Positions 56,896 to 63,254 of a stretch of 63,254 bases of DNA are shown here, piece after piece. The stretch's first letter is position 1. Each line of letters begins with the position of its first letter. The position numbers and the translations under genes were made by a program. Source of the stretch: Candidatus Peregrinibacteria bacterium (GTDB lineage Bacteria; Patescibacteriota; Gracilibacteria; UBA1369; PNNO01). Location: assembly GCA_016928915.1 (NCBI GenBank), contig JAFGJT010000004.1, forward strand, positions 1-63,254. Direction: 5' to 3'. The notes beneath the pieces are model-generated. The model was given only the letters and a program-made list of their open reading frames with translations, ran no database searches and was not told the DNA's origin.

Positions 56896-58017
56896 TCAGC
56901 GCATGGTTTTTTGCCAATAATTCCATTGTGTTTCTAAGTATTTGTTAAAATCTTTTTCAAACACTTTTTCATCGAATTTCATTGCGTGCTGTCTTATTGT
57001 TTTTGAATTCCATTTGGTCTTTTCACACTTTTCAACCGCCGCTTTAAGCGAAATGACATTTTGTTCGTTAAAAAATATTCCTGTTTGATTATTAATAACC
57101 GTTTCAAGCGCGCCTCCCTTGTTAAATGCAACAACAGGCCTCCCGGAAGCCATGGCTTCAAGAGGAGTTATGCCAAAATCTTCTATCTGCGGGAATATTA
57201 GAGCCTTACAGTTTGCATATAAATCTTTAAGCGAAGTTTCGGAAACATGCCCCAAAAATTCAATATTTGTTCTGGCCCGTTTTTTAAGTTCATTTTCTTC
57301 CAAGCCGGTTCCTACAATTTTTAATTTGTAGGGCAGTTCATTAAAAGCATCAACAATCAGGTCAAAGCGTTTGTATGGTGTAAAACGGCCGACAGCCAAA
57401 TAATATTTTTTTGGATCCTGATTTGAAATATAGAATTCGTTTGTATTAACCATAGGATAAATAACTTGCGCATCATGCTTATAATATTTTTTTATACGTT
57501 TTTTAACAAAATTTGAATTTGTCGCAAAGAAATCCACACGATCCGCGGCCAGACGATCCCATATTCTTATTTTATTCATCAGTTTTGGAACAAATCGTTT
57601 AAGAAAGCCGTGCATTTTATAGGTTCTAAGGTATTCATGCGAATTGTCCCACGCGTAGCGCATTGGGGAATGGCAGTAACAAACATGCATGGTTTCCGGT
57701 TTTGTTATTATGCCTTTTGAACAAGAATGGCAGCTTGAAATGACAATGTCATAACCGCTTAAATCGAACTGTTCAAACGCAACCGGATATAATTTTAAAA
57801 AAAGCTGATGTTTTTCTTTTGCTTTTGGTATTTGTTGAATAAATGAAGTATGAATTACCGCGTTTTTAAATTCGGGCATTTTTTTTTCGTTGTACACGGA
57901 TGTATAAATAGGGGCTGCTGGAAACATTTTGTGCAACTTTAAAATAACGCGTTCGGCGCCGGCAAAATTTGTGAGCCAGTCGCATACAATGGCGATTTTT
58001 GCTTCTTTTAAAGTCAT
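56896..58017 (-). CDS. Glycosyltransferase family 4 (GT-B)
   Basis: 373 residues. N-terminal 'IVCDWLTNFAGAERVILKLHKMFPAAPIYTSVY' and C-terminal 'YYLAVGRFTPYKRFDLIVDAFNELPYKLKIVGTG', 'FLGHVSETSLKDLYANCKALIFPQIEDFGITPLEAMASGRPVVAF', the nucleotide-sugar-binding E-x7-E type block. GT4 enzymes transfer mannose, glucose or similar sugars. The substrate is not predictable here. It ends 1 nt before the convergent pilin stop. Confidence 0.93.
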   Translation of the reverse strand: MTLKEAKIAIVCDWLTNFAGAERVILKLHKMFPAAPIYTSVYNEKKMPEFKNAVIHTSFIQQIPKAKEKHQLFLKLYPVAFEQFDLSGYDIVISSCHSCSKGIITKPETMHVCYCHSPMRYAWDNSHEYLRTYKMHGFLKRFVPKLMNKIRIWDRLAADRVDFFATNSNFVKKRIKKYYKHDAQVIYPMVNTNEFYISNQDPKKYYLAVGRFTPYKRFDLIVDAFNELPYKLKIVGTGLEENELKKRARTNIEFLGHVSETSLKDLYANCKALIFPQIEDFGITPLEAMASGRPVVAFNKGGALETVINNQTGIFFNEQNVISLKAAVEKCEKTKWNSKTIRQHAMKFDEKVFEKDFNKYLETQWNYWQKTMR

Positions 58018-58066
58018 GACGTATTTGTTTTATGCCACCCTATAATAAAAACTTAAACACTCTGCG

Positions 58067-59260
58067 TCAAATTTTTAATTTAAACACTTCATCGGTTTTT
58101 TGTTTTTTCTCATCAATAAATCTGAATAGTTTTTCTTTTTTATTCTCGGATATGTTCTTTCCGGCAACTTCTTTCTTTTGCCGGTAGTATGTGATTGTAT
58201 TGATTTCCGACTCGTTTCTTTTTTTGCCAAGCATGGTATCAATGATTTTTCTGTACGGATTATCCGGATCCAATTTGTCCATGGCTTTTGCTTTAAACAG
58301 TTTTACAACATTATTGTCAGGATCCCTTTCAAGAAGTCGTTCGCAAATATGCATAACATCAACATATTTTTTTTGATCAAACCATAAACCAAGAAGCTCA
58401 AGAACCACGTCTTCATCTTTTTTGCCCATGCTGGAGCGTTTTTTCTCATCAATATCAGATATTAATATTAAATTTCCCGCCTTTCTTTGCAATAAATATT
58501 TTAAATATAAATACCCGAGTACAACTATTATAATTGCCGGCAGAATTAAATTCAGCTGCAATAAAAAGTTAAATACTGCATGTATTCCTATGGCAATAAT
58601 CAAACCCTGCAGGATTTTTACCTCTTTTACAGCATGAGAATAAGAAATTCTGAATATCCTGCTTAAAATCCAGGCTATAACGTTTTTTTTGCCCTCAAGC
58701 CCCTTCTGCAAATAAATATCTATAGTGAATTTTGCAATTCCAAAATAATATCCAAATATACCTGAGAACACCATATGTCCGCATGCCGTGAATATTGATC
58801 TGAAAAGGAAAGTTATAATAATCTGCTGAATGCTTTCTTCCTGCATCACTGCATAGAAATACACAATATTTTCGGCAAAAGCAAAACCCAGAGCAGCGGC
58901 AATTCCAAAGCGTATTGAGTCGTTTATCGTCTGTATAATGACTTTTTTTGAGTCAACATAACGAACCATCATCTGTTTAACAATTTCTTCCAGAACCCCC
59001 ACCACTATGAAAAGAACCACATAATAGTATGTAGGATCCTCGATATTTATTCTTATCCATTCAAAAGGATCGAATTCAGGGTAATAGCCCCAGAAAAATT
59101 CAAGAACAAAAACTGAAAGAACGGCAATAATTCCGCCCGAAAACATAAGTGCGAGTAGTTTTTTTTCTTTTTTTCTGTCACTAAAAAGTATATACAGCCA
59201 AATAACAACCGGAATGGAAGAAAGAACAACACTGATTATCCAAAGAAATGTATCACTCAT
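58067..59260 (-). CDS. PrsW-family intramembrane protease with extended cytoplasmic tail
   Basis: 397 residues with eight or so hydrophobic helices. The PrsW catalytic motifs are visible: EEIVKQMMVRYV (the Glu pair), 'ACGHMVFSGIFGYYFGIAKF' and 'IAIGIHAVFNFLLQ' (His-containing). PrsW cleaves anti-sigma factors in Bacillus. The C-terminal 120 residues are hydrophilic and add a TPR-like segment ('YVDVMHICERLLERDPDNNVVKLFKAKAMDKLDPDNP'). Its ATG overlaps the stop of the STAS gene (TAATG), tying it to the partner-switching genes. Confidence 0.9.
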   Translation of the reverse strand: MSDTFLWIISVVLSSIPVVIWLYILFSDRKKEKKLLALMFSGGIIAVLSVFVLEFFWGYYPEFDPFEWIRINIEDPTYYYVVLFIVVGVLEEIVKQMMVRYVDSKKVIIQTINDSIRFGIAAALGFAFAENIVYFYAVMQEESIQQIIITFLFRSIFTACGHMVFSGIFGYYFGIAKFTIDIYLQKGLEGKKNVIAWILSRIFRISYSHAVKEVKILQGLIIAIGIHAVFNFLLQLNLILPAIIIVVLGYLYLKYLLQRKAGNLILISDIDEKKRSSMGKKDEDVVLELLGLWFDQKKYVDVMHICERLLERDPDNNVVKLFKAKAMDKLDPDNPYRKIIDTMLGKKRNESEINTITYYRQKKEVAGKNISENKKEKLFRFIDEKKQKTDEVFKLKI

Positions 59261-59634
59261 TAATGGGTAATAGCAAATTTTGCCTCGTCAATCGTGGGAT
59301 ATGTTTTGATGAGCTGTGTGAGCCCGACAACCTGAAGTATATCCAAAATATTGGGTCTTGTTTTTGCGATAACAATTTTTCCGCCATTTTCATAAACTTT
59401 GCCGTACCAGTCAGTAAGATACCCTATTGATTTTGAATTCATGTATTCCAGCTCTTCAAAATCAAAAATCAAATTTAAATTTGTGGGATTACTTTCAATA
59501 AGCTGATAGATCTGCTGCGCTTTTTCGTCTACGTTGCTTTCATCAAGCTGGCCCGAAAACTTAACAAGTTTTACAACAACGCCTTGTGTTGTTGATTCAA
59601 CGTCTTCTATTGTAATTGATGCTGGTGTAGCCAT
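59260..59634 (-). CDS. STAS-domain anti-anti-sigma-type protein
   Basis: 124 residues: a STAS fold ('TQGVVVKLVKFSGQLDESNVDEKAQQIYQLI', 'NLNLIFDFEELEYMNSKSIGYLTDWYGKVYENGGKIVI', 'ILDILQVVGLTQLIKTYPT'). The NSKSIG segment corresponds to the phosphorylatable Ser region of SpoIIAA/RsbV. It is a likely substrate of the adjacent kinase and of the PP2C phosphatase at 5.4-7.0 kb. The cognate sigma factor is not visible; the output may be something else. Confidence 0.88.
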   Translation of the reverse strand: MATPASITIEDVESTTQGVVVKLVKFSGQLDESNVDEKAQQIYQLIESNPTNLNLIFDFEELEYMNSKSIGYLTDWYGKVYENGGKIVIAKTRPNILDILQVVGLTQLIKTYPTIDEAKFAITH

Positions 59635-59652
59635 ATTTATAATTGTTATTTG

Positions 59653-60198
59653 TTAAATTAATATATGTGTTTTATCTTCTGAATAAACAAAACTTTTTTT
59701 AAGCTCTTCCGTTTCAACATGCGTAAGATATTTTACCACTTTCACTTTAAGGCCTCCTTCGGGTTTGTCAATAAATTCTAATTCATCCGTCCATTCGTGA
59801 ACAATTTTTGCAAGCCCTCTGCCGCGAATGTTGGCCATTGGAACACTTTGTTGAATATACTGATCCACTATTTTTTTTATTTCTTCGGCTTTTCTTGCAT
59901 CTTTTCCTGTGCCGGAATCTTCAACTTGTATCTCTATTGATTCATTTGGATTGTAAATAAAAGTAATTTTAATTTCTTCGCCGGGCTGTGAGCCGTGTTC
60001 AATGGCATTATTGGCAAGTTCATCAACAACCGACTGAAACCTGTAAGCCCATTGCTCAGAGAATTCAGTTGTATTTTTTATCAGCGAAAGCGTAAAATCC
60101 CTGATCCCGGACATAAAATACGCATGAGTAGGCAGCGTTATGGTGATTTTAACGGGTTTATATGTGTTTTCTTTTAATGTTGTTGCAATATCATTCAT
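59653..60198 (-). CDS. Anti-sigma-type serine kinase / GHKL ATPase (RsbW/SpoIIAB-like)
   Basis: 181 residues. ATP-binding boxes of the HATPase_c_2 type: N box VVDELANNAIEHG, G1 VEDSGTGKD and G2 'MANIRGRGLAKIVHEWTDE'. Such kinases phosphorylate STAS partners and hold sigma factors. It is 18 nt upstream of the STAS gene on the same transcript, and overlaps the chorismate-mutase-like gene by 4 nt. Confidence 0.9.
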   Translation of the reverse strand: MNDIATTLKENTYKPVKITITLPTHAYFMSGIRDFTLSLIKNTTEFSEQWAYRFQSVVDELANNAIEHGSQPGEEIKITFIYNPNESIEIQVEDSGTGKDARKAEEIKKIVDQYIQQSVPMANIRGRGLAKIVHEWTDELEFIDKPEGGLKVKVVKYLTHVETEELKKSFVYSEDKTHILI

Positions 60199-60482
60199 AG
60201 TATTATTTTATCATTTTTTCCATTTTTTGTAAACCGTCTCTTTGCTGCGGTTTGGTACTTTTTGGATGCGTCTAAAATTGATTTAAAAATGGAAAATAAA
60301 TATTTGCTTCCTTTAATTTGCATTAGCTTTGTTTTTTCTCTTTGTTTTATATATATTGGCACTCCTTGTTTTACTTTTAAATGAGCCAACCTGTCGATCA
60401 GTTTAAACCTTTTTACAAGCAGATTTTGAATTTGATTATCGATTAAATCGATTTTTTCACGTAAAGATCTAATATTTTTCAT
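60195..60482 (-). CDS. Chorismate mutase (AroQ-fold)-like small protein
   Basis: 95 residues. The pattern 'LREKIDLIDNQIQNLLVKRFKLIDRLAHLKVKQG...YIKQREK' matches the AroQ helical mutase: Arg8, Arg25, a Lys near 36-38 and the Arg48-Glu49 pair correspond to substrate-contact positions. The C-terminal helix 'FKSILDASKKYQ' keeps the S-x-x-x-Q spacing. No shikimate genes are in the window. In this operon a regulatory or degenerate role is as likely as chorismate conversion. It is the first gene of the kinase-STAS-PrsW set. Confidence 0.6.
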   Translation of the reverse strand: MKNIRSLREKIDLIDNQIQNLLVKRFKLIDRLAHLKVKQGVPIYIKQREKTKLMQIKGSKYLFSIFKSILDASKKYQTAAKRRFTKNGKNDKIIL

Positions 60483-60623
60483 AATTTAAACTTGCATGTT
60501 TTTCGCGCATATATTACAGTGGCGGTGCATTTTATTCTAGTCTATCTTTTGATTGCGGCATCCTCCCCGCCAAGGCGGGGTCAATCCGTAAAATGATAAA
60601 GACGGGCGTTAACCACAAGGATT
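60483..60623. other. Intergenic region upstream of rpsB with GC-rich palindrome
   Basis: No gene. ccccgcc-aa-ggcgggg (60565-60580) is a compact palindrome, similar to the one at 10344-10357. An S2/EF-Ts leader structure could include it. A weak AAGGA-like site (aagg, 60618) precedes the rpsB ATG. Confidence 0.55.
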
Positions 60624-61313
60624 ATGTCTCAAGTAGAACTTAAAGAAATGCTGGCGGCGGCCGTGCATTTCGGGCACCCAACGCAAAAATGGAATCCTAA
60701 AATGAAACGTTATTTATATGGCGTTTATCAAGGCGTTCATGTATTTGACCTTCAAAAAACTTTTGACCAGCTTCAAAAAGCGATTATCTACATTCAAAAG
60801 AGCATTGAAGAAGGGAAAACTATATTATTTGTAAGCACAAAGCAACAGGCCGCTTCAGTTGTTGAAACTGTAGCTAAAAAATGCGGCATGCCGTTTGTAA
60901 CACACAAATGGATAGGAGGTCTTCTGACAAATTTTGCAACCGTTAAAAAACGCATTAAGCATTTTCAGGATCTTTTGAATGCTCAGGAATCGGGAGAATT
61001 TGTAAAATATACAAAGAAAGAGGCCAGCAAATTCAAAAAAGAGCTTGAAAAACTTCAAACTGCTTTCGGCGGTTTAAAAAATTTAAATCGTCTGCCGGAC
61101 ATTCTTTTTGTCATAGATACAGTAAGGGACAATATAGCCATACAAGAAGCAAAAAAATTGCATTTGCCTTTGATCGCAATAACAGATTCCAATTCCAATC
61201 CCGATGAGATTGATTATCCGATACCCGGCAATGATGATGCGGTTAAGTCATTAAAGTATTTTCTTGCAAAGATTGAAGATGCAATTCTTAATGCAAAAAA
61301 TAAGAAAAAATAA
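60624..61313 (+). CDS. rpsB: Ribosomal protein uS2
   Basis: 229 residues. Seen: 'MLAAAVHFGHPTQKWNPKMKRYLYGVYQGVHVFDLQKTFDQL', 'ILFVSTKQQAASVVETVAKKCGMPFVTHKWIGGLLTNFATVKKRI' and 'LPDILFVIDTVRDNIAIQEAKKLHLPLIAITDSNSNPDEIDYPIPGNDD'. It is one of few genes with a Shine-Dalgarno-like AAGG. In most bacteria tsf follows directly; here a membrane protein gene intervenes. Confidence 0.98.
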   Translation: MSQVELKEMLAAAVHFGHPTQKWNPKMKRYLYGVYQGVHVFDLQKTFDQLQKAIIYIQKSIEEGKTILFVSTKQQAASVVETVAKKCGMPFVTHKWIGGLLTNFATVKKRIKHFQDLLNAQESGEFVKYTKKEASKFKKELEKLQTAFGGLKNLNRLPDILFVIDTVRDNIAIQEAKKLHLPLIAITDSNSNPDEIDYPIPGNDDAVKSLKYFLAKIEDAILNAKNKKK

Positions 61314-61346
61314 TTAATTCATCTTTAATTCATTAAAATATATTTT

Positions 61347-61949
61347 ATGTTTCAAGATACTCAACAACAACCACAGCAGCAACCGGCAGAACAACAGACC
61401 CCGTCGGCTGGTCAACCGGCAGAAACGCCCACCGCACAGCCCCAAACTTCACCTACCCCAACACCTCCTCCTGCTCCAACGACTCCCCCGCCTCCTCCGG
61501 TGCATACAACCCAGGAAGAGCGTGTATGGTCGGCAATCGGATATATTGCTTTTCTTGGACTTCTTACTCTTGCGATGATGCCGAAAAGTGAATTCTGTAA
61601 AAAGCACGCAGCGCATGGCCTTACAATATTCAGTGTATGGTTTGTCGCATTGATCGCGGCTTTAATTCTATTATGGCCGTTTCCCGCTGTTTTTGTAAGC
61701 ATGGTGGAAGGTCTTTTATTTTTGGGTCTTGCTGCTTTGTCTGTTCTTGGGATTATCAAATCGGTGCAGAGTTATGATATGAATATTCCGGTTCTTACAC
61801 CTATTGCTTTGAAATTTCCCGTTAATGCAATAATCGGAACAATAACCGGAAAAACACCGGAAACGAAAGAGCCTTCTCAACCCACACAAAACCCTCCTCC
61901 GGGCGATCAGCAGACGCAGCCTCCGCAAGAACCTAAAAATCCGCAATAA
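61347..61949 (+). CDS. Pro/Gln-rich membrane protein (DUF4870-like) between rpsB and tsf
   Basis: 200 residues. A Gln/Pro/Thr-rich disordered N-terminus (1-55, poly-Pro runs) precedes a membrane domain of three to four helices (about 58-150; 'SAIGYIAFLGLLTLAMM..KSEFCKKHAAHGLTIFSVWFV', 'LSVLGIIKSVQSYDM'). A second Pro/Gln-rich tail follows. The central pattern resembles DUF4870-type proteins of unknown function. It has no obvious link to translation. Its insertion in the rpsB-tsf operon is unusual. Spacing is 33 nt after rpsB and 19 nt before tsf. Confidence 0.75.
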   Translation: MFQDTQQQPQQQPAEQQTPSAGQPAETPTAQPQTSPTPTPPPAPTTPPPPPVHTTQEERVWSAIGYIAFLGLLTLAMMPKSEFCKKHAAHGLTIFSVWFVALIAALILLWPFPAVFVSMVEGLLFLGLAALSVLGIIKSVQSYDMNIPVLTPIALKFPVNAIIGTITGKTPETKEPSQPTQNPPPGDQQTQPPQEPKNPQ

Positions 61950-61968
61950 TTCTTTAATTCTTACGAAT

Positions 61969-62559
61969 ATGACTGATGTTTCTCTTGATTTAATTAAAAA
62001 ACTTCGGGAAATGACCGGGGTTTCAATGATGGCATGTAAATCCGCTCTTGCAGAATCAAACGGAGACTTAAATAAAGCTGTTGATGTTTTAAGGGCTAAA
62101 GGCGAAGCAAAAGCCGTTTCGCGTTCGGTAAGGTCCACGACACAGGGGGTAATTATTTCATATATCCATCCTAATTTTAAAGTCGGATCCATGGTTCATC
62201 TTGGATGTGAAACTGATTTTGTGGCAAAAAATACGGATTTTCAGGCGCTTGCTAAGGATATTGCCATGCATATTGCAGCATCCTCTCCGTTATGCCTAAA
62301 TCCCGAAGACGTTCCCTCAGAGTTAATTGATAAGGAAAAAGACATCTGGCGTGAACAGCTTAAAAGAGAAGGAAAACCTGAAAAAATGTGGGATAAAATA
62401 CTTGAAGGCAAAGAAAATAAATTTCGTGATGAACTTTCGCTTTTAAAACAGGCTTTTGTAAAAAATCCCGAAATTACAATTAGTCAGTTATTGACTGATA
62501 CCATAACAAAACTCGGTGAAAATATTAAAATTGAAAAATTTGTGAGATATTCAATTTAA
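61969..62559 (+). CDS. tsf: Translation elongation factor Ts
   Basis: 196 residues, the short form found in many lineages. Seen: 'IKKLREMTGVSMMACKSALAESNGDLNKAVDVLRAKGEAKA' (TDVGDMMDCKKAL-type motif), 'VGSMVHLGCETDFVAKNTDFQALAKDIAMHIAAS' and the C-terminal 'ITISQLLTDTITKLGENIKI'. It regenerates EF-Tu-GTP. ribB starts 1 nt after its stop. Confidence 0.96.
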   Translation: MTDVSLDLIKKLREMTGVSMMACKSALAESNGDLNKAVDVLRAKGEAKAVSRSVRSTTQGVIISYIHPNFKVGSMVHLGCETDFVAKNTDFQALAKDIAMHIAASSPLCLNPEDVPSELIDKEKDIWREQLKREGKPEKMWDKILEGKENKFRDELSLLKQAFVKNPEITISQLLTDTITKLGENIKIEKFVRYSI

Positions 62560-62560
62560 T

Positions 62561-63190
62561 ATGTTCAAATATAATAAAATAGAGGATGCTCTTGCTGATT
62601 TTAAGAAAGGCAGGATTATTATTGTTGTTGATGATAAAAGCAGAGAGAATGAAGGAGATCTTGTTTGCGCCGGACAAAAAGTCACACCCGATACAATTAA
62701 CTTTATGTCGAAATATGGCAGAGGGCTTATTTGTGTTCCATTAGAGGAAAAACGGGCAAAAAAATTTAAACTTCCTTTAATGGTTGCTTCAAATACAGAA
62801 AAAAATAGCTGCAGATTTACGGTATCGGTTGATTATAAACATGGTACGACTACCGGGATTTCGGCTTACGACAGAGCTAAAACAGTTAAAGCCCTTGTTT
62901 CAGACACAACAAAATATACAGATTTTTGCAGGCCCGGGCATATATTTCCGATTATTGTTGACTCCAACGGCTTAAATAAAAGGAAAGGTCATAGTGAGGC
63001 GGCAATAGAATTATGCAGGATAAGCAATTTTGTTAAAGTTGCCGTAATATGCGAGATTTTACGGGATGACGGTAAAATGGCCAGAAATAAAGATTTGTAT
63101 GATTTCGCGCTGCGGCATAACATAAAAATCATCCATATTAATCAATTATTAAATCGAATTTTTCAAGATGTAGTAGTTTCAGACATTTAA
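62561..63190 (+). CDS. ribB: 3,4-dihydroxy-2-butanone 4-phosphate synthase
   Basis: 209 residues, single-domain form (not the RibBA fusion). Seen: 'IIIVVDDKSRENEGDLVCAG' with the acidic loop, 'GTTTGISAYDRAKTV', 'FCRPGHIFPIIVDSNGLNKRKGHSEAAIEL'. It makes DHBP from ribulose 5-phosphate, feeding RibH at 29.2 kb. It sits 1 nt after tsf in the ribosomal operon. The end of the window (63191-63254) shows no gene. Confidence 0.96.
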   Translation: MFKYNKIEDALADFKKGRIIIVVDDKSRENEGDLVCAGQKVTPDTINFMSKYGRGLICVPLEEKRAKKFKLPLMVASNTEKNSCRFTVSVDYKHGTTTGISAYDRAKTVKALVSDTTKYTDFCRPGHIFPIIVDSNGLNKRKGHSEAAIELCRISNFVKVAVICEILRDDGKMARNKDLYDFALRHNIKIIHINQLLNRIFQDVVVSDI

Positions 63191-63254
63191 GACACCGTAG
63201 TTGAGTTTTTGTTTTTGTAACTGGTATTTCAGGATTCCAAATTGTAGCGGTGAC

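Overview
The window is a bacterial chromosome segment, AT-rich, using the standard bacterial code (TGA is a genuine stop, for example at the end of lepA). The gene content points to a Candidate Phyla Radiation (Patescibacteria) organism. Evidence: PrgI/TraC-like/T4SS-pilin genes scattered among housekeeping genes, membrane-anchored peptide-binding proteins without permeases, a TrmB-type regulator, Elp3, archaeal/eukaryal-type IleRS and SLH surface proteins. Nucleotide and riboflavin synthesis genes and standard TGA stops fit a Peregrinibacteria-like lineage better than Gracilibacteria or most minimal CPR. This placement is an inference from content, not from a phylogeny.

Layout. 1-620: 3' end of 23S rRNA, a spacer hairpin and 5S rRNA. 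622-8.0 kb: PrgI and TraC-like T4SS genes, lepA, a solute-binding protein, a HAMP/PP2C phosphatase and glyA. 8.2-14.6 kb: folate cyclo-ligase, a SecD/parvulin chimera, tRNA-Val, a repeat-rich secreted protein, tRNA-Leu, a glucosaminidase-domain protein and purA. 14.7-17.6 kb: purC-purE-purB. 17.6-25.3 kb: an orphan gene, ileS, a small membrane protein, secG, a second peptide-binding protein, rplI and ruvX. 25.3-34.6 kb: T4SS-type ATPase, pgk, ribH, ribE, ssb, a sugar-binding-like lipoprotein, O-antigen ligase and fmt. 34.7-41.2 kb: PH-domain and HEPN-like membrane proteins, coaE, gatB, a WecG/TagA glycosyltransferase and a divergent pair of a Trm9-like methyltransferase with Elp3. 41.5-41.9 kb: a promoter-to-terminator structured RNA of unknown family. 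41.9-49.5 kb: recG, tyrS with a two-hairpin leader/sRNA, a TrmB regulator, a pseudouridine synthase, rplU, pth and obgE. 49.6-56.9 kb: tRNA-Leu, uvrC, an SLH surface protein, a nucleotidyltransferase-like protein, der and a T4SS pilin. 56.9-60.5 kb: glycosyltransferase, PrsW, STAS, an anti-sigma-type kinase and a chorismate-mutase-like protein. 60.6 kb to the end: rpsB, a membrane protein, tsf and ribB.

The most interesting signals are: (1) Elp3 head-to-head with a methyltransferase resembling Trm9/ALKBH8, suggesting a bacterial route to mcm5U-type wobble uridine; (2) an unassigned RNA of about 300 nt with a consensus promoter, a long-range helix and mutually exclusive pairings; (3) a small two-hairpin RNA ahead of tyrS that displays a perfect Shine-Dalgarno sequence in its terminator loop, in a genome whose genes almost all lack one; (4) a SecD base domain whose middle is replaced by parvulin-type foldase sequence; (5) a partner-switching set (phosphatase, STAS, kinase) next to PrsW. 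Convergent genes overlap at their 3' ends unusually often.
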